Positions 1-9,726 of a stretch of 64,000 nucleotides of DNA are shown one piece after another (position 1 is the first letter of the stretch; each line of letters opens with the position of its first letter). The stretch is from positions 62,001-126,000 of the forward strand of contig JASISA010000023.1 in NCBI GenBank assembly GCA_031771865.1, given 5' to 3'. Made by a program: the position numbers and the translations under genes. The stretch is from Nothophaeocryptopus gaeumannii (taxonomy: Eukaryota; Ascomycota; Dothideomycetes; Mycosphaerellales; Mycosphaerellaceae). Under the pieces are notes generated by a model, which had not been told where the DNA came from, did not search any database, and worked only from the letters and a program-made list of their open reading frames with translations.

Positions 1-1629
1 TGCTCACCCATTTACCACCTAGGCTACACATGCCCGCTTCTCACTCTGAACCAGTGCCACTGCGATAGGCAATCTTTGGCCTTGAACATTTCATGCTTCG
101 AACAGCCGCTAGTGTCCGAGGCAACACCACGAATCAAGCTCGCCATAATCGAGAGTATAGAGCGACAGTCTGATGATGTTACCAGTTGAAGTGTATCTGC
201 GCGCTTCATACCCTGGATCCGTGCCGCTGCAAGAAGTTAGAACTTGCCTTCAACCAGGCATTTTCTGTACAACCACTGGCTTCCGAGACGATACCACGAA
301 TTAGGCAAAAGAGCTATCGGCTCGTCACCTTTACTCTTGTTGTCTTCTCTTTGGTATCGACTAAGGAGTATTTCAAGTAAGCAACGACCTCGTCCACTTT
401 TTTCACGTACTTCAGCTAGCTTCCCAGAGAAGATACTCAATCAGAGCCGGGGGAAGCAAAGACGCAGCCATCAAACTCACGACTTTTCCCTCGAGACGAC
501 CAACTTTCGTCTTTAGATTTGGAGTCGAACCACTGAAAGAAGCAAGTCGGTGCCCTTCACATGCAAAGTCCTGCACACCCGTTAGCGTCCAAGACCAATC
601 GAGACGACAATACGAATCAATTCTGATGGCATGAGCAAAGCACAACCTCGCTCTCATGCGGTCTTGTCCGGCTTTCGACAGTGCTGCTGATGGTACAGGC
701 CCACTCGCCTGGTGTACATCAGCTAGTGTTCCACAGAGACGTGCATGTCATGAGTCAGATAATCAAGGATGTGAAGGGAATAGTACTGGTGGTTGCAGAG
801 ATTGTTTTCTTTTATTTCATTGCCCGGAATCCAAAAGCGGCCTGTCAACAAAGCTGATCAGCGAAAGTCCGTAGACCCGCTAGCGTGTCAAGAACTGTCC
901 ATCAATCGTATCAGATCAGCCTACGACGAGGGTAACTTCGGTGTGGTCCCTTCAGAGCTCTGCCCATGGCTTCCAAAATCAAAGTGGCGAACTCCGAGAG
1001 ATCGTACATGTTGCTGCAAGGTCTGGACAACTGATCAAGTCTCGTCCTCACCATCTTCGAGCACGTCTGCAACATTTCTGCCGTCGAACGTAAACATACA
1101 AAGTAGGACCATAAGATCTCAAGCGCGTGATCGTGGTTACAGCCACATCGGCCTATCAATTACTCTATCTGTCCATCGGTGACTTTTGGACAGTCAATTA
1201 AACTAATTTCCCTTTGATGAAAAAAAGGAGGCTCTGATCTCCACCAAGATGCGTGAAATTCCTGAAATTCCCTCCTCGGATCCTCCTCGGAGCGACGCCA
1301 AACATAAAGACACGAACAAGTCTCCTCGGCCAAGTCGTCCGGGCAGTAGAGAGTACCTTTGCATCCCATACTTTGTTGTGAGCAATAGCCGACCCCACCT
1401 GAGGTGTGCCACCAGCCACAGTATTTGTTCTTTTTACTATCAACCCCCTTATATCTAGTTAGTCCAAGTTACTCTAATGTCCTCATTCCACTTACGCAAC
1501 ACCCGTCACAGATGTTTTTTCCAAATGCAGATTGGACGGCAAGGTAAAGAAGTCCCAAGTAGAGGAGAGTGCGGCGGAACATGTTGATTGTCGAAGGCCG
1601 AGAATGTAGCTGTAGGCGGAAAATCGTAG
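1..1629. other. No supported gene; imperfect repeats in the first 0.4 kb
   Basis: I see no coding region that looks conserved. About 50-215 and 217-385 resemble each other loosely: each has a GTGCC(A/G)CTGC-like start and a CCGAG(G/A)C...ACCACGAAT core, the cores near 115 and 282. A more diverged echo (CCGTTAGCGTCC...ATACGAAT) lies near 580. This suggests an old, decayed repeat with a period near 167 bp. The rest is unique-looking sequence with only short, overlapping open frames on both strands. Confidence 0.3.
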
Positions 1630-1710
1630 CAGAGATTGTGTTGTAGCAGAGGTTGTGTCGTACCAGAGGTTGTGTCGTACCAGAGGTTGTGTCGTACTAG
1701 AGGTTGTGGA
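1630..1710. repeat. 17-bp tandem repeat, about five units
   Basis: A CAGAGGTTGTGTCGTAC-type unit of 17 bp is repeated. Units lie at 1630-1646 (diverged), 1647-1663, 1664-1680 and 1681-1697, with a partial unit at 1698-1710; the middle three are identical. The array directly abuts the target-site duplication at the 3' end of the LINE. It may be pre-existing flank, or slippage products made during or after insertion. Confidence 0.85.
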
Positions 1711-1723
1711 CAGTCTAGACTAA
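1711..1723. repeat. Target-site duplication, copy at LINE 3' end
   Basis: CAGTCTAGACTAA is found here and again at 6907-6919, exactly bracketing the LINE. The core AGTCTAGACT is a perfect 10-bp palindrome. The last three bases also form the first TAA of the simple tail, so the true duplication may be 10-13 bp. Confidence 0.85.
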
Positions 1724-1744
1724 TAATAATAATAATAATAATAA
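1721..1744. repeat. (TAA)8 microsatellite, LINE 3' tail
   Basis: Eight perfect TAA units on the plus strand, read as (TTA)8 at the 3' end of the minus-strand LINE. A short simple-repeat tail in place of poly(A) is common in non-LTR elements primed by target-site reverse transcription. It marks the 3' end of the element. Confidence 0.85.
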
Positions 1745-1881
1745 ATGTATTCGAGCTAGCTACAGGCCGTGCCCCTTCTAGCATATCTACATGTTGTAAA
1801 AGAAAACCCTGTAGAAAGTGCCTACAGCGTAAAACTTCCTCCCTTCTCTGTTATGCCTTACACCCTACTGCATCTTAGGTA

Positions 1882-4800
1882 CTATAGAACCAATATGTTT
1901 GCCCGTAGGCAGCTGGCTGACACGCCAGAGTCAACATCATCCTCCTTACTTGGGTTCGAGATCTCCGGCCTGCTCTGGGAGATGTTTGAGGTCCCTCGAA
2001 TTGTCCTATGGGGAGATGCCTTATTGCCCACGCTGCGGTTTTGTCTAGGAAACTCAGTAAGCCATCTTCTCGCGTCCTGGCATCTAGTGGCTAAGATGAG
2101 TTCCCTTCTACTCTCTCGCATGTTTGTACAGTAGGCAAGGTAGTGTCGAGCTGTCCCTCTATCTCCACATTCGCAGTAGGGGCTAGTGTCGGGCACCCCA
2201 ACCTTGTGGAGGAAGTGAGGAAGGCCAATTGTCTCTGACCGTATCTGGAACACTATCGCGGCCTGGGCTTTGCTAAGCCCTCGATAAAGCTCCGGGTATT
2301 GGTGTTCCATGGAGTCCTGAACGCGAGTAGGAGGATTCCTTCGCGCCTAGCATTGTCCACTTCTGTGACTCGTCCCGCTCATACTGGCCCTGGAGGATAG
2401 TCCATGTTGCTTTCCGAGTCTTCTTTGGATCTGCTCTGTCTATGTGAGAGAGCTGGGACCGTAGGATAGTAGCCTGCTCGTCTGTCTGCTCTAGTGGCGA
2501 GCTGTATGGTTTTCTCAGGCGTCTGCTATATGCCCCAAGTTGTCCGCACTTTAGTAGGATCCGCCCCTTCAGCTCTTGCATGGCCTGGTGTATATCCGGC
2601 CTCTGCCTCTGCGCAGCCATTGCAGCTATAGCAGTTCTCTTCCCATACTCGGTAATGTCTTCGATCTGGAGTTCTTTGTGTAATAGTCGCGTTAGTGTAG
2701 CTCGGTAGGCCCCAAGGATTATCCGTAGGAATCTATTCTGCATTACCCGTAGCTTTTGTTGGAGCATTTTTGAGATTCCAGTCTCCTTTCCTGCCATCCA
2801 TACCTCGCTCCCGTGCATTACTGCTGGCCTAATCATTGAGATATATAGCTTACGGGCTGTCTCTACCGTGGCGCCCCACGTAGCAGCAGTAATCCGTCGT
2901 AGTGCAGCTTCTAGCCGTTTTGCTTTTGTAAGGGTATTCTCTATCTGTGCGTGCCACTTGAGTCTCTTATCAACGATTACTCTAGGACCCTCATTGTGTC
3001 CTCTGGGCCACTCTGGAGCGACGGGATGTTGGGTGTTCTCTGGGATTCGGATGTGCTCCTTGTGCCTTGTAAAGTGCATGACTTTGTATTTCTCAGGGGC
3101 GAACTTAGCTCCATGTCTTGAGGCCCATTGTAGACAGCTGTTGTGGTCCTTTTCTAGTGCCTCGCATGTACCTCTTGTCGAATTTGACACTGCAATGAGG
3201 TATGTATCATCTGCAAACCCAACTGCTTCGGTGTATTCCATTCCTTCTAGGAGGAGGCTGTAAAGAAGAGGAACAGGATAGGTGAGATGGTGCTTCCTTG
3301 TGGATTCCGCATGCCACTCGTGCGGCCGGTGACTCGTATCCGGGGATAGCGATTGTTGTCTCTCTGTCCTTCAGGAATAACGCTACAAAAGCTGTAATCA
3401 GTATGGAATCCTCCTGCACCGTAGGTTGTGGATTAACCGTTCGTGATTGACTTTGTCAAACGCTCCTGTCATGTCAAGTGATAACACCGAGGCCACCTTG
3501 CCTTTCTTCCACGCAGTCTGAACGCTTTGAAGGATGTACCGTAGTGCGTCTCCGGTCGATCTACCCGCTTGCGCCATTTGGTTTTAAGGAAGCAACTTAT
3601 GTTCCCGTACAGCCTGTCCTATTTTCCGTGCAACTATTGCTTCTAGTATCTTGCCAATACACGATAGAAGGGCAATAGGCCTCCATCCCTTTGGAGTAGA
3701 TGAGTCTTTACCCGCCTTCTGTAGCATAATCGTCCTAGCTTTCCGAAACTAGGCTGGGTGGTAGCCAATTGAAACACACTGTTGGAAGATGCGTTGGAGG
3801 ATAGGGAGTAGCTGAGCTAGGCACTTCTTAATGCATCTGTTTGGTATCTCGTCGAGGCCGGGAGCCTTGTCGTTCGGCAGTCTTTGGACTACTTTTCGTA
3901 CCTCCTCTTCTGTAATTTCGCATGCTATATTGACAGGTTCTGGGTATGTGGTGCTCTCGATGTCTGATGTGTCTGCGGGCTCTGGCATTGGGAAAAGGGC
4001 TGTCCGTAGGATCTCTGTTTTCGCACTGTCCGTCGTGAACTAATCGTTATTGTGTGTTAGTGTAGGCATCTAGGGAGGTCGAATAGGGCTATCGCTGTTC
4101 TTTGCCCACTTAGCCAGCTTCCACATTCCCTGTGGCTCGCTAGCGGTTTTGTGAACCGCGGTCCTCCACTGTTTCCTTTTCTCTGTCTGGATAGTTCTCT
4201 TTTTCTCCTGGTTTCGTGCCCTCCACTCCTTCCAGTGCTCCTCGCTCCTGTCCATTGTGCATGCCGTCTTGCCTGCCGAGCCTCCTGAATCGCATGTAGT
4301 ACCACCGGCACACTCCTTGGATCTGGCGGCCGATATGTTTTACGCCGGACAACAAGGTCCCTTGTCTTTGTAGAGCATTGCTGAGATCACTCACGGTGCT
4401 ATCTATATCCTCCTTTGTTGTCATCCTTCGGCTGTAGGTAGGAGCTTTTGGAGCGTCTCTCTGAACTCCTCCCAGTTAGTGTCCTTCCACATCCATCTTG
4501 TTCTCGTCTCCTCCTGTATCCCTATGTTAATAGTTGTCTCTATGCTGATATGATCAGAGTCAATGTCTTCCTTGCCTGGCTGACATGCTGTTATCCTCTT
4601 TGATATCTCCTCTGTTGCAAGAGTAAGGTCTATCGTCGTCCCAGTTTGGGACTGTGGTGTCTTTCTCCAGGTAGCAAGGCCTAGGGGTGTCGCTAGGTAT
4701 AGCGTGTCTCGACACGCCTCTCGTAGCTCTCTTGCTCTAAGATCCTCCTGTGGTACTAACGGTCCTCCCCACCAACGGTGGTGAAGATTGAAGTCTCCAA

Positions 4801-5185
4801 CTAGAACGTGTTCTCCCGGTTCCTCAATACCTTCTAAAAGCTCCTCCACTGTAAGCCTCGCATCCCAGTTATAGATGTTATGGAGGTGTACAGTTCCTAT
4901 TGTCGTTTGTAGTGAGATTAGGATCTTCTGATTACTCATAATCCGGTGCGACCATTCGGATAGGCTGTACTTCTTATGGACGTAGAATACGACTCTCCTG
5001 TCTTTGTCTTCCCCTGCAACAGTATAGTACTTCGGATGTGTGACTGTTCTTCCATTGCTTGGGTTAGTGTATGGCTCCTGGATAGCGAGAATGTCTTTCT
5101 GGCTGTCATCGAGTAGCTGCCGGTGGGTAGCCTGTGATTTCCGTACGTTTGCCTGCAGTATACTTAGTGTCGGTTGTGTGTTCAT
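1882..5185 (-). pseudogene. LINE ORF2: endonuclease and reverse transcriptase, broken
   Basis: The first 254 codons (5185 to 4421) are open and form an apurinic-endonuclease-like domain, with LQANVRK, IQEPY, VGDFNLHHRWWGG, TTIDLT and SDHISI motifs in the usual order. Downstream the frame is lost near 4420-4060. The reverse transcriptase begins near 3988 (NDKAPGLDEIP), meets an in-frame TAG at 3749-3751 (GYHPA*FRKA, where Trp is typical), then continues through two more frame changes near 3420-3240. The FADD catalytic box lies just after 3241 in element sense. The C-terminal part (3241 to 1882) ends with a CxC...H...C cluster typical of Tad-like ORF2 ends. The start ATG overlaps the ORF1 stop as ATGA. 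No functional product is expected. Confidence 0.88.
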
Positions 5186-6729
5186 TGGGTACTAGCTGGT
5201 GGTTGATCCCGCTGTATTGCTCGTCGGATTGACCCTTGTCCTTGCTCCGGTACAATGGTCTTAGCCCTGTTCACCGCCCCAACTGGCCTCCCAAACCTCT
5301 GTAGTGTTCGCTTCTCTACTGCTGTTCCTATTGGCCTCCTGCCTAGGACATATTCGCGGCTTGTCCGGGTAGCTGTTTGGACCTCTCCCTCCCCATTCGC
5401 TCCTTGCTGTAGAGGAGGGGAAGGCAGAGGAGAAGTAGAGCTAGGAGTACTGTAGGTTAGCTTAGCCATGTAGCTCGCCCCTATCTTCTTCATGCTCTGA
5501 ATCTTGTCCTTGATTGCTTGTCTCTTTGAGCACATATAGTGCCAAGCTGGGTGGTTCTGACTGCAATTTCCGCATTTACTGTGCTTTAATCGGTCTGCCT
5601 CTGCAAGCTTCTCGTGCGCACATTCTCTTATGTTATAGCTTCCTCCACACCTTGCACACACCGTACCGTTTGTGCACCTTGTGCCGATATGGCCATATCT
5701 TTGGCAGTTGAAGCACTGTGTTATTGTCCATTGGTAGTCCCATTCTTCAGTGTCGTGGAGCACTCCGGAGATGATAATGCCCTTCTCTACCGCAGCTCTG
5801 GCAGCTTCCACCGTCTTCAGTTCGACTACTAGAGTGCTCTGTTTCTTTGTTCCCGTTGCTATAGCTTTCTGGCCCTTCCACCAGGCATTCTGTACTTGGA
5901 TTCCGGGTATTAGCCGCTTGTTGTCTTCCTCAATTGACTGGATCCGCTATGTAGTAGGGTCGTTTCCTGCAACTGTAACAAAGTGGACTTGGACTGGGAA
6001 GGTTTTCTATGCTATTCTTGCCTCCTTCAAGACCTTGCCTAGGCCTTGGGTGTCTGCCGCCATTCGGTTCCTTGCTGCAGGGTCCGTAGTCGTGAGAACT
6101 AGTCCATCGGGGACCTTCTTGACTGCGACTACATGTGCCCAGTTCCCTCCTTCTGCAGTAAAACGCGAAACAATCCGGGTAGCTTCAGCATCCCTAAGCT
6201 CAGCCCTAGTCGCTTCGTTGTCTACGTGAATCTTGAGGGAGCACGCAGCTCTTTGTGCTTTGATGCTAGACAGCTGGGCTGGCTGTTGGGCTGCGACTGT
6301 AGCCCAGGTTGTCTTTGGTCCTGGACTCTGCTCTATCTTCTTCTGAATCTGTGTAATACTCCGTTGGATAGATTCCAGAGTGGCTTCCTGGTTGGTGCGC
6401 TTCGTGGTCCGCGCTGCAGTTGAGTGAATCATATCCAGAATCATCTAGATTGCCCTCTCTGGTTGGAGGGAGGAGTGTTGACTCTAATGCATCAGTTCAG
6501 CTACCTCATTCTGAATCTCTTTCAGGGCCTCCCAAGGTGAGAGGGGACCCTGCTGGTTCTTGTTTACTGCTGCGTTCTTCTCTCTATACCCCTTCTCTTG
6601 GGAGGTTGGGTAGGAAGCTAGATTGATACTCCCTGTATCTCTGCCTGTAGTAGTTTCTTCAGTAACCTCTTGAAATGGCTCTAGTCCGTTGTCTGTGCCT
6701 GAGGCAGCACAGCCTTGTGCACTGGCCAT
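5182..6729 (-). pseudogene. LINE ORF1: gag-like nucleic-acid-binding protein, broken
   Basis: One reading frame runs from an ATG at 6729 to TGA at 5182-5184 but is cut by four stops, all TAG: 6484-6486, 6445-6447, 6007-6009 and 5947-5949. The C-terminal 209 codons are open and hold CCHC zinc knuckles (CFNCQRYGHIGTRC, then CARCGGSYNIRECAH and CGNCSQNHPAWHYMC), as in gag-like ORF1 proteins of fungal LINEs. The frame itself is intact; only point-mutation stops break it, unlike the frameshifted ORF2. TAG can arise from CAG or TGG by C-to-T change at CpA, so RIP is a likely cause. Confidence 0.85.
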
Positions 6730-6906
6730 GCTTGGCAGAGAATTCTCTTCTTCTGATGCTGAGAATCAGTATTTTCGAGCGCTGACTGCGCACCCGCCAA
6801 CAGCGGCGTGTAGCCGTGCTTTGGATGCGTGTATTGCCTTGATAGGTTCCGTATGTTCTGAGGTTTTGGTAATGCCGCCTCCCCAAATTCGTTCGAGGTT
6901 CGTTTT

Positions 6907-6919
6907 CAGTCTAGACTAA
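6907..6919. repeat. Target-site duplication, copy at LINE 5' end
   Basis: Second copy of CAGTCTAGACTAA, identical to 1711-1723. It fixes the 5' boundary of the element at 6906. Confidence 0.85.
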
Positions 6920-9455
6920 GATCTTGTAGCAAAATTCAGAAGATAGTAGACATATACATATATCGCTACTTTGGAAAACGTCGGGCTGTTAGCGTTAGTC
7001 TTCGATATTCGGGTCTTGCTAGAAAAGGCCTGTTCCTACCCTTGCGCGACTTCTGCGCGGAGGCGGTTACTTGACATAGGCTTTATAGTTCATTTTCCTA
7101 GGCCTCACGAGTTAAAAAGCTTCCTAGACACGCGGTAAAAGGGCAAGGGTCAAATTTCGAAGCTTATTAGATTTTGCATACGACCGCTATGGGTAGAGAT
7201 ATTGAGCTTTGGGATTTAACTCATACCTTGCCTCCCAAGAGGCAATTGCCGTAGTGTGTAGCCGTAGCTTTCGTGAGATGTTCAAGCGCTGTCTGTTATT
7301 GCCGGAACTACCGACGACCTATAAACTCTTTTTAAAGTTGCACTTGATAGGGAGTATACCTTTAGAGGGAAAAGAGCGACTTAGGGCAGATGATCGCTAT
7401 ATGTTGGAATAGTTTGCTCGGATGACACACGTTTGTGCAAAGCTACCTTGAAGCTAGAGGGTACTGATAAGCAACATCATCTCCAACACCGGTCGGACGG
7501 TGTAATTAAAGACGAGAAAGAGATAATCTCAAGCCGCTTACATCTGCCATGTTCGTTCAGGTGGATCAGTCGTACGAAGAAGCTGTTCGCCAACTTCAAC
7601 TGAATATCAATATCTGGCATCCGATCCAGCGAACCCATCGCCGTCTGTGACGGTCGCACAATCCGGGGTACAGACCCCCGTCCCATAACCCTCAGTCTAC
7701 CCCGAGAAAGTCTTCCACCTTTGGTAAGGACGAGAGATGGGATGTTGGTTTCCATCCACGACATCTCAGTGAGATTATGCGTTATTTCGCACCCTTGTTA
7801 CTGGCAGGGCTCCATAGATCTCAAACCCCAAACTCCTTGCTGAACTCCATCGGGTGCAACACCATGGCGCAGCCCTTGGGTATCTTCAAAGCAAATGCGA
7901 AATTTTCGATGCATACAAATCGCTAGCTGTATAGCCCAAGTCGTATGTTCCCTACGATCCGTAACCGTCAGTCTCCTACCCATTTCCTCCTCGCCCGAAG
8001 CTCTTCACCTTCCTCCATCGTCCATACGGGAACTCGGTGAGTAGTTGGTAGTCAGGTACGCCTTGTTTTCGGCGTCGAGCAAGATTGATGGACGCTTCTG
8101 ACTTCTGAAGCGTCAAAGCAAAAGGTCACGGGCGTTGATGTATCCCGTTCCGTGTAAATCGTGTCGAGGGTACAGAATTTTGGAGTCTCTGAGGAAGCAT
8201 AGGACCATCTCGTTCCTTGCCTGTGCAGAAGTTCCGTTGTCAATTCCAGTCCGAGTTTACCACACACTTTCGCAACCTTGTGCGGTTTCATGTGAGAACA
8301 CTCCGGACTAGGTTTGGCATGGAGAGCATATTGAATTGCCTCTCACCAGATTTGGTTAGGTGGGATGACAAAGAAAATGGGTTCTTTCTCCTGATGTCAG
8401 TGCTTAGCATGTCAGTCGGGATGCGAAATCGCGAGCTTAGTGCTGATGGGCTGTGGTGAGAGGGTTCGCCCGATTGCATCGATTTCGACGATGGATCTGC
8501 TCTCGTTAGTGCCTCACGGTTGCGATGCATCCTCCACGACATCATCGGCTTCGTCAGTGCTTCCGGAGGCGAGCTTCCTTCCCAAAGGAGGTTGTCGTAC
8601 TCTCTCGAGTTGGTGTCCAGTCGACGATGAGTCGGCCACGCTCTCATGGGTTCAGTCGGTGGTGTCTTTCGTGAGATTGTCCAGAAGGTTCGTCGGCCTG
8701 GTATGCCTGCACCTAATTCGTCTCGCTCTCTGTTCATTTCGCTCATTCGCTCATGGGACTGTCTGCCACCTTGTCGACATGGTCGAGCACCTCATCGGTG
8801 AGAGTCTGTCGATGTCCAGATTCGGTGTGAGTACGGACGATGGCCTTTCTCGCCGCATCACAATATGGGAAAGGAGTCGGAATCTGCGCCCATCTCCTCG
8901 GATAGTCTTCCCGGTGTTGGAAGACATGTTTTCGTCCGGCCAGTTTCTGGGCTGTGACCTGCCATCACTTGATCCGCTGCTCGTACGATCCACGGTCACT
9001 CCCGCCGTCGCAAGATGTGGAAGAGGAGTCGAGATCCATGCCGCTCCCCTTGGTTGGTGGCCTCTGTGTTGAGAGATCCAATGTTATCCGGCCAGTTTTC
9101 AGGCTGTGACCTGCCATCACTCGATCCGGTATGAGTGCGATCGACGATCTCTCTCGCCGGCGCATGTTGTAGACGTAGAGTCGGAATCAGTGCCAATCTC
9201 CTCTGTTGGCCTTCTCCATGTTGAGAGACCCAATCTCATCCGATCGGGTTCTAGACTGTGATCTGTCATCACCTGATCCGGTATGTGCATCGACGATGAT
9301 CTCTCTCATCGCCGTTTGGTAAAGAAGACGGGTCTGAAGTTGATCCCGTCGTCGTACTCAAAATATACATCCTCGAGTGAAGCCTATCGTGAGGTAACTT
9401 AGATACGTATCGCCTCGCTATTTTCCCGATCCATTCAGAGGGTATTGTGTTCCGA
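6920..9455. other. Gene-poor stretch with no recognised product
   Basis: 6920-7450 is fairly AT-rich and could be an old repeat fragment. 7480-8750 has short overlapping frames on both strands, the longest a Ser/Arg-rich minus-strand frame at 8288-8746 with no motif I recognise. The 8.8-9.35 kb repeat is listed separately. I do not support a gene here. Confidence 0.4.
8810..9345. repeat. About three imperfect 152-bp tandem repeats
   Basis: The phrase GCTGTGACCTGCCATCAC occurs at 8951 and 9103, and a diverged form (ACTGTGATCTGTCATCAC) at 9255, so the spacing is 152 bp both times. Each is preceded by a CCGGCCAG or CGATCGGG block and followed by GATCCGSTR...CGATCGACGATCTCTCTCGCC-like sequence, and each unit has a GAGTCGGAATC-like element. 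The period is not a multiple of three. Minus-strand frames through it repeat an SSDGRSQP-NWPD phrase, which may reflect only the repeat. Confidence 0.7.
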
Positions 9456-9726
9456 TCATCTCAAGTCGTTCCAGCTGCTTGCTTCCGACGGTGTTGAAAT
9501 TGGACGCCATGCGAGCGAGATCGTTCGAGAAGACCGTGGAGCGGCCAGACAGTCGCTTCCAAACTCCAAAAGGTTTATAGAACGCGCGGGTATCCTCTCA
9601 GCAGCGTGGTGATTAAGACAAATTCCAAGAGACCAAGTGTGAAGACAGAAAAGGACGGACTCCAGGACCAAACGCCGTACTCCAGAATCAATCGCCGTGT
9701 TCCAAGACCAGAGAGCCGTCTGCATT

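Larger units (their letters stand above)
1724..6906 (-). mobile_element. Tad-like non-LTR retrotransposon (LINE), full-length but inactive
   Basis: About 5.2 kb on the minus strand. The 5' end is near 6906 and the 3' end is the (TTA)8 tail. The order in element sense is a short leader, ORF1 (gag-like with CCHC knuckles), ORF2 with an APE-type endonuclease, a reverse transcriptase with an FADD active site, and a cysteine/histidine-rich C-terminus. A 13-bp direct repeat flanks both ends, so this is a complete insertion and not a 5'-truncated copy. In-frame TAG stops and several frameshifts disable both ORFs. I see no RNase H domain. Known family traits: the Tad clade of fungal LINEs has this layout. 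The clade assignment is inferred from domain order and motifs, not from a tree. Confidence 0.92.

Noticed and set aside
1..33. Possible 5' part of a minus-strand tRNA: TAGCCTAGGTGG fits the A box apart from one base
   Set aside because: The gene would run off the window, the D-stem pairs only with wobbles, and no anticodon or B box is visible.
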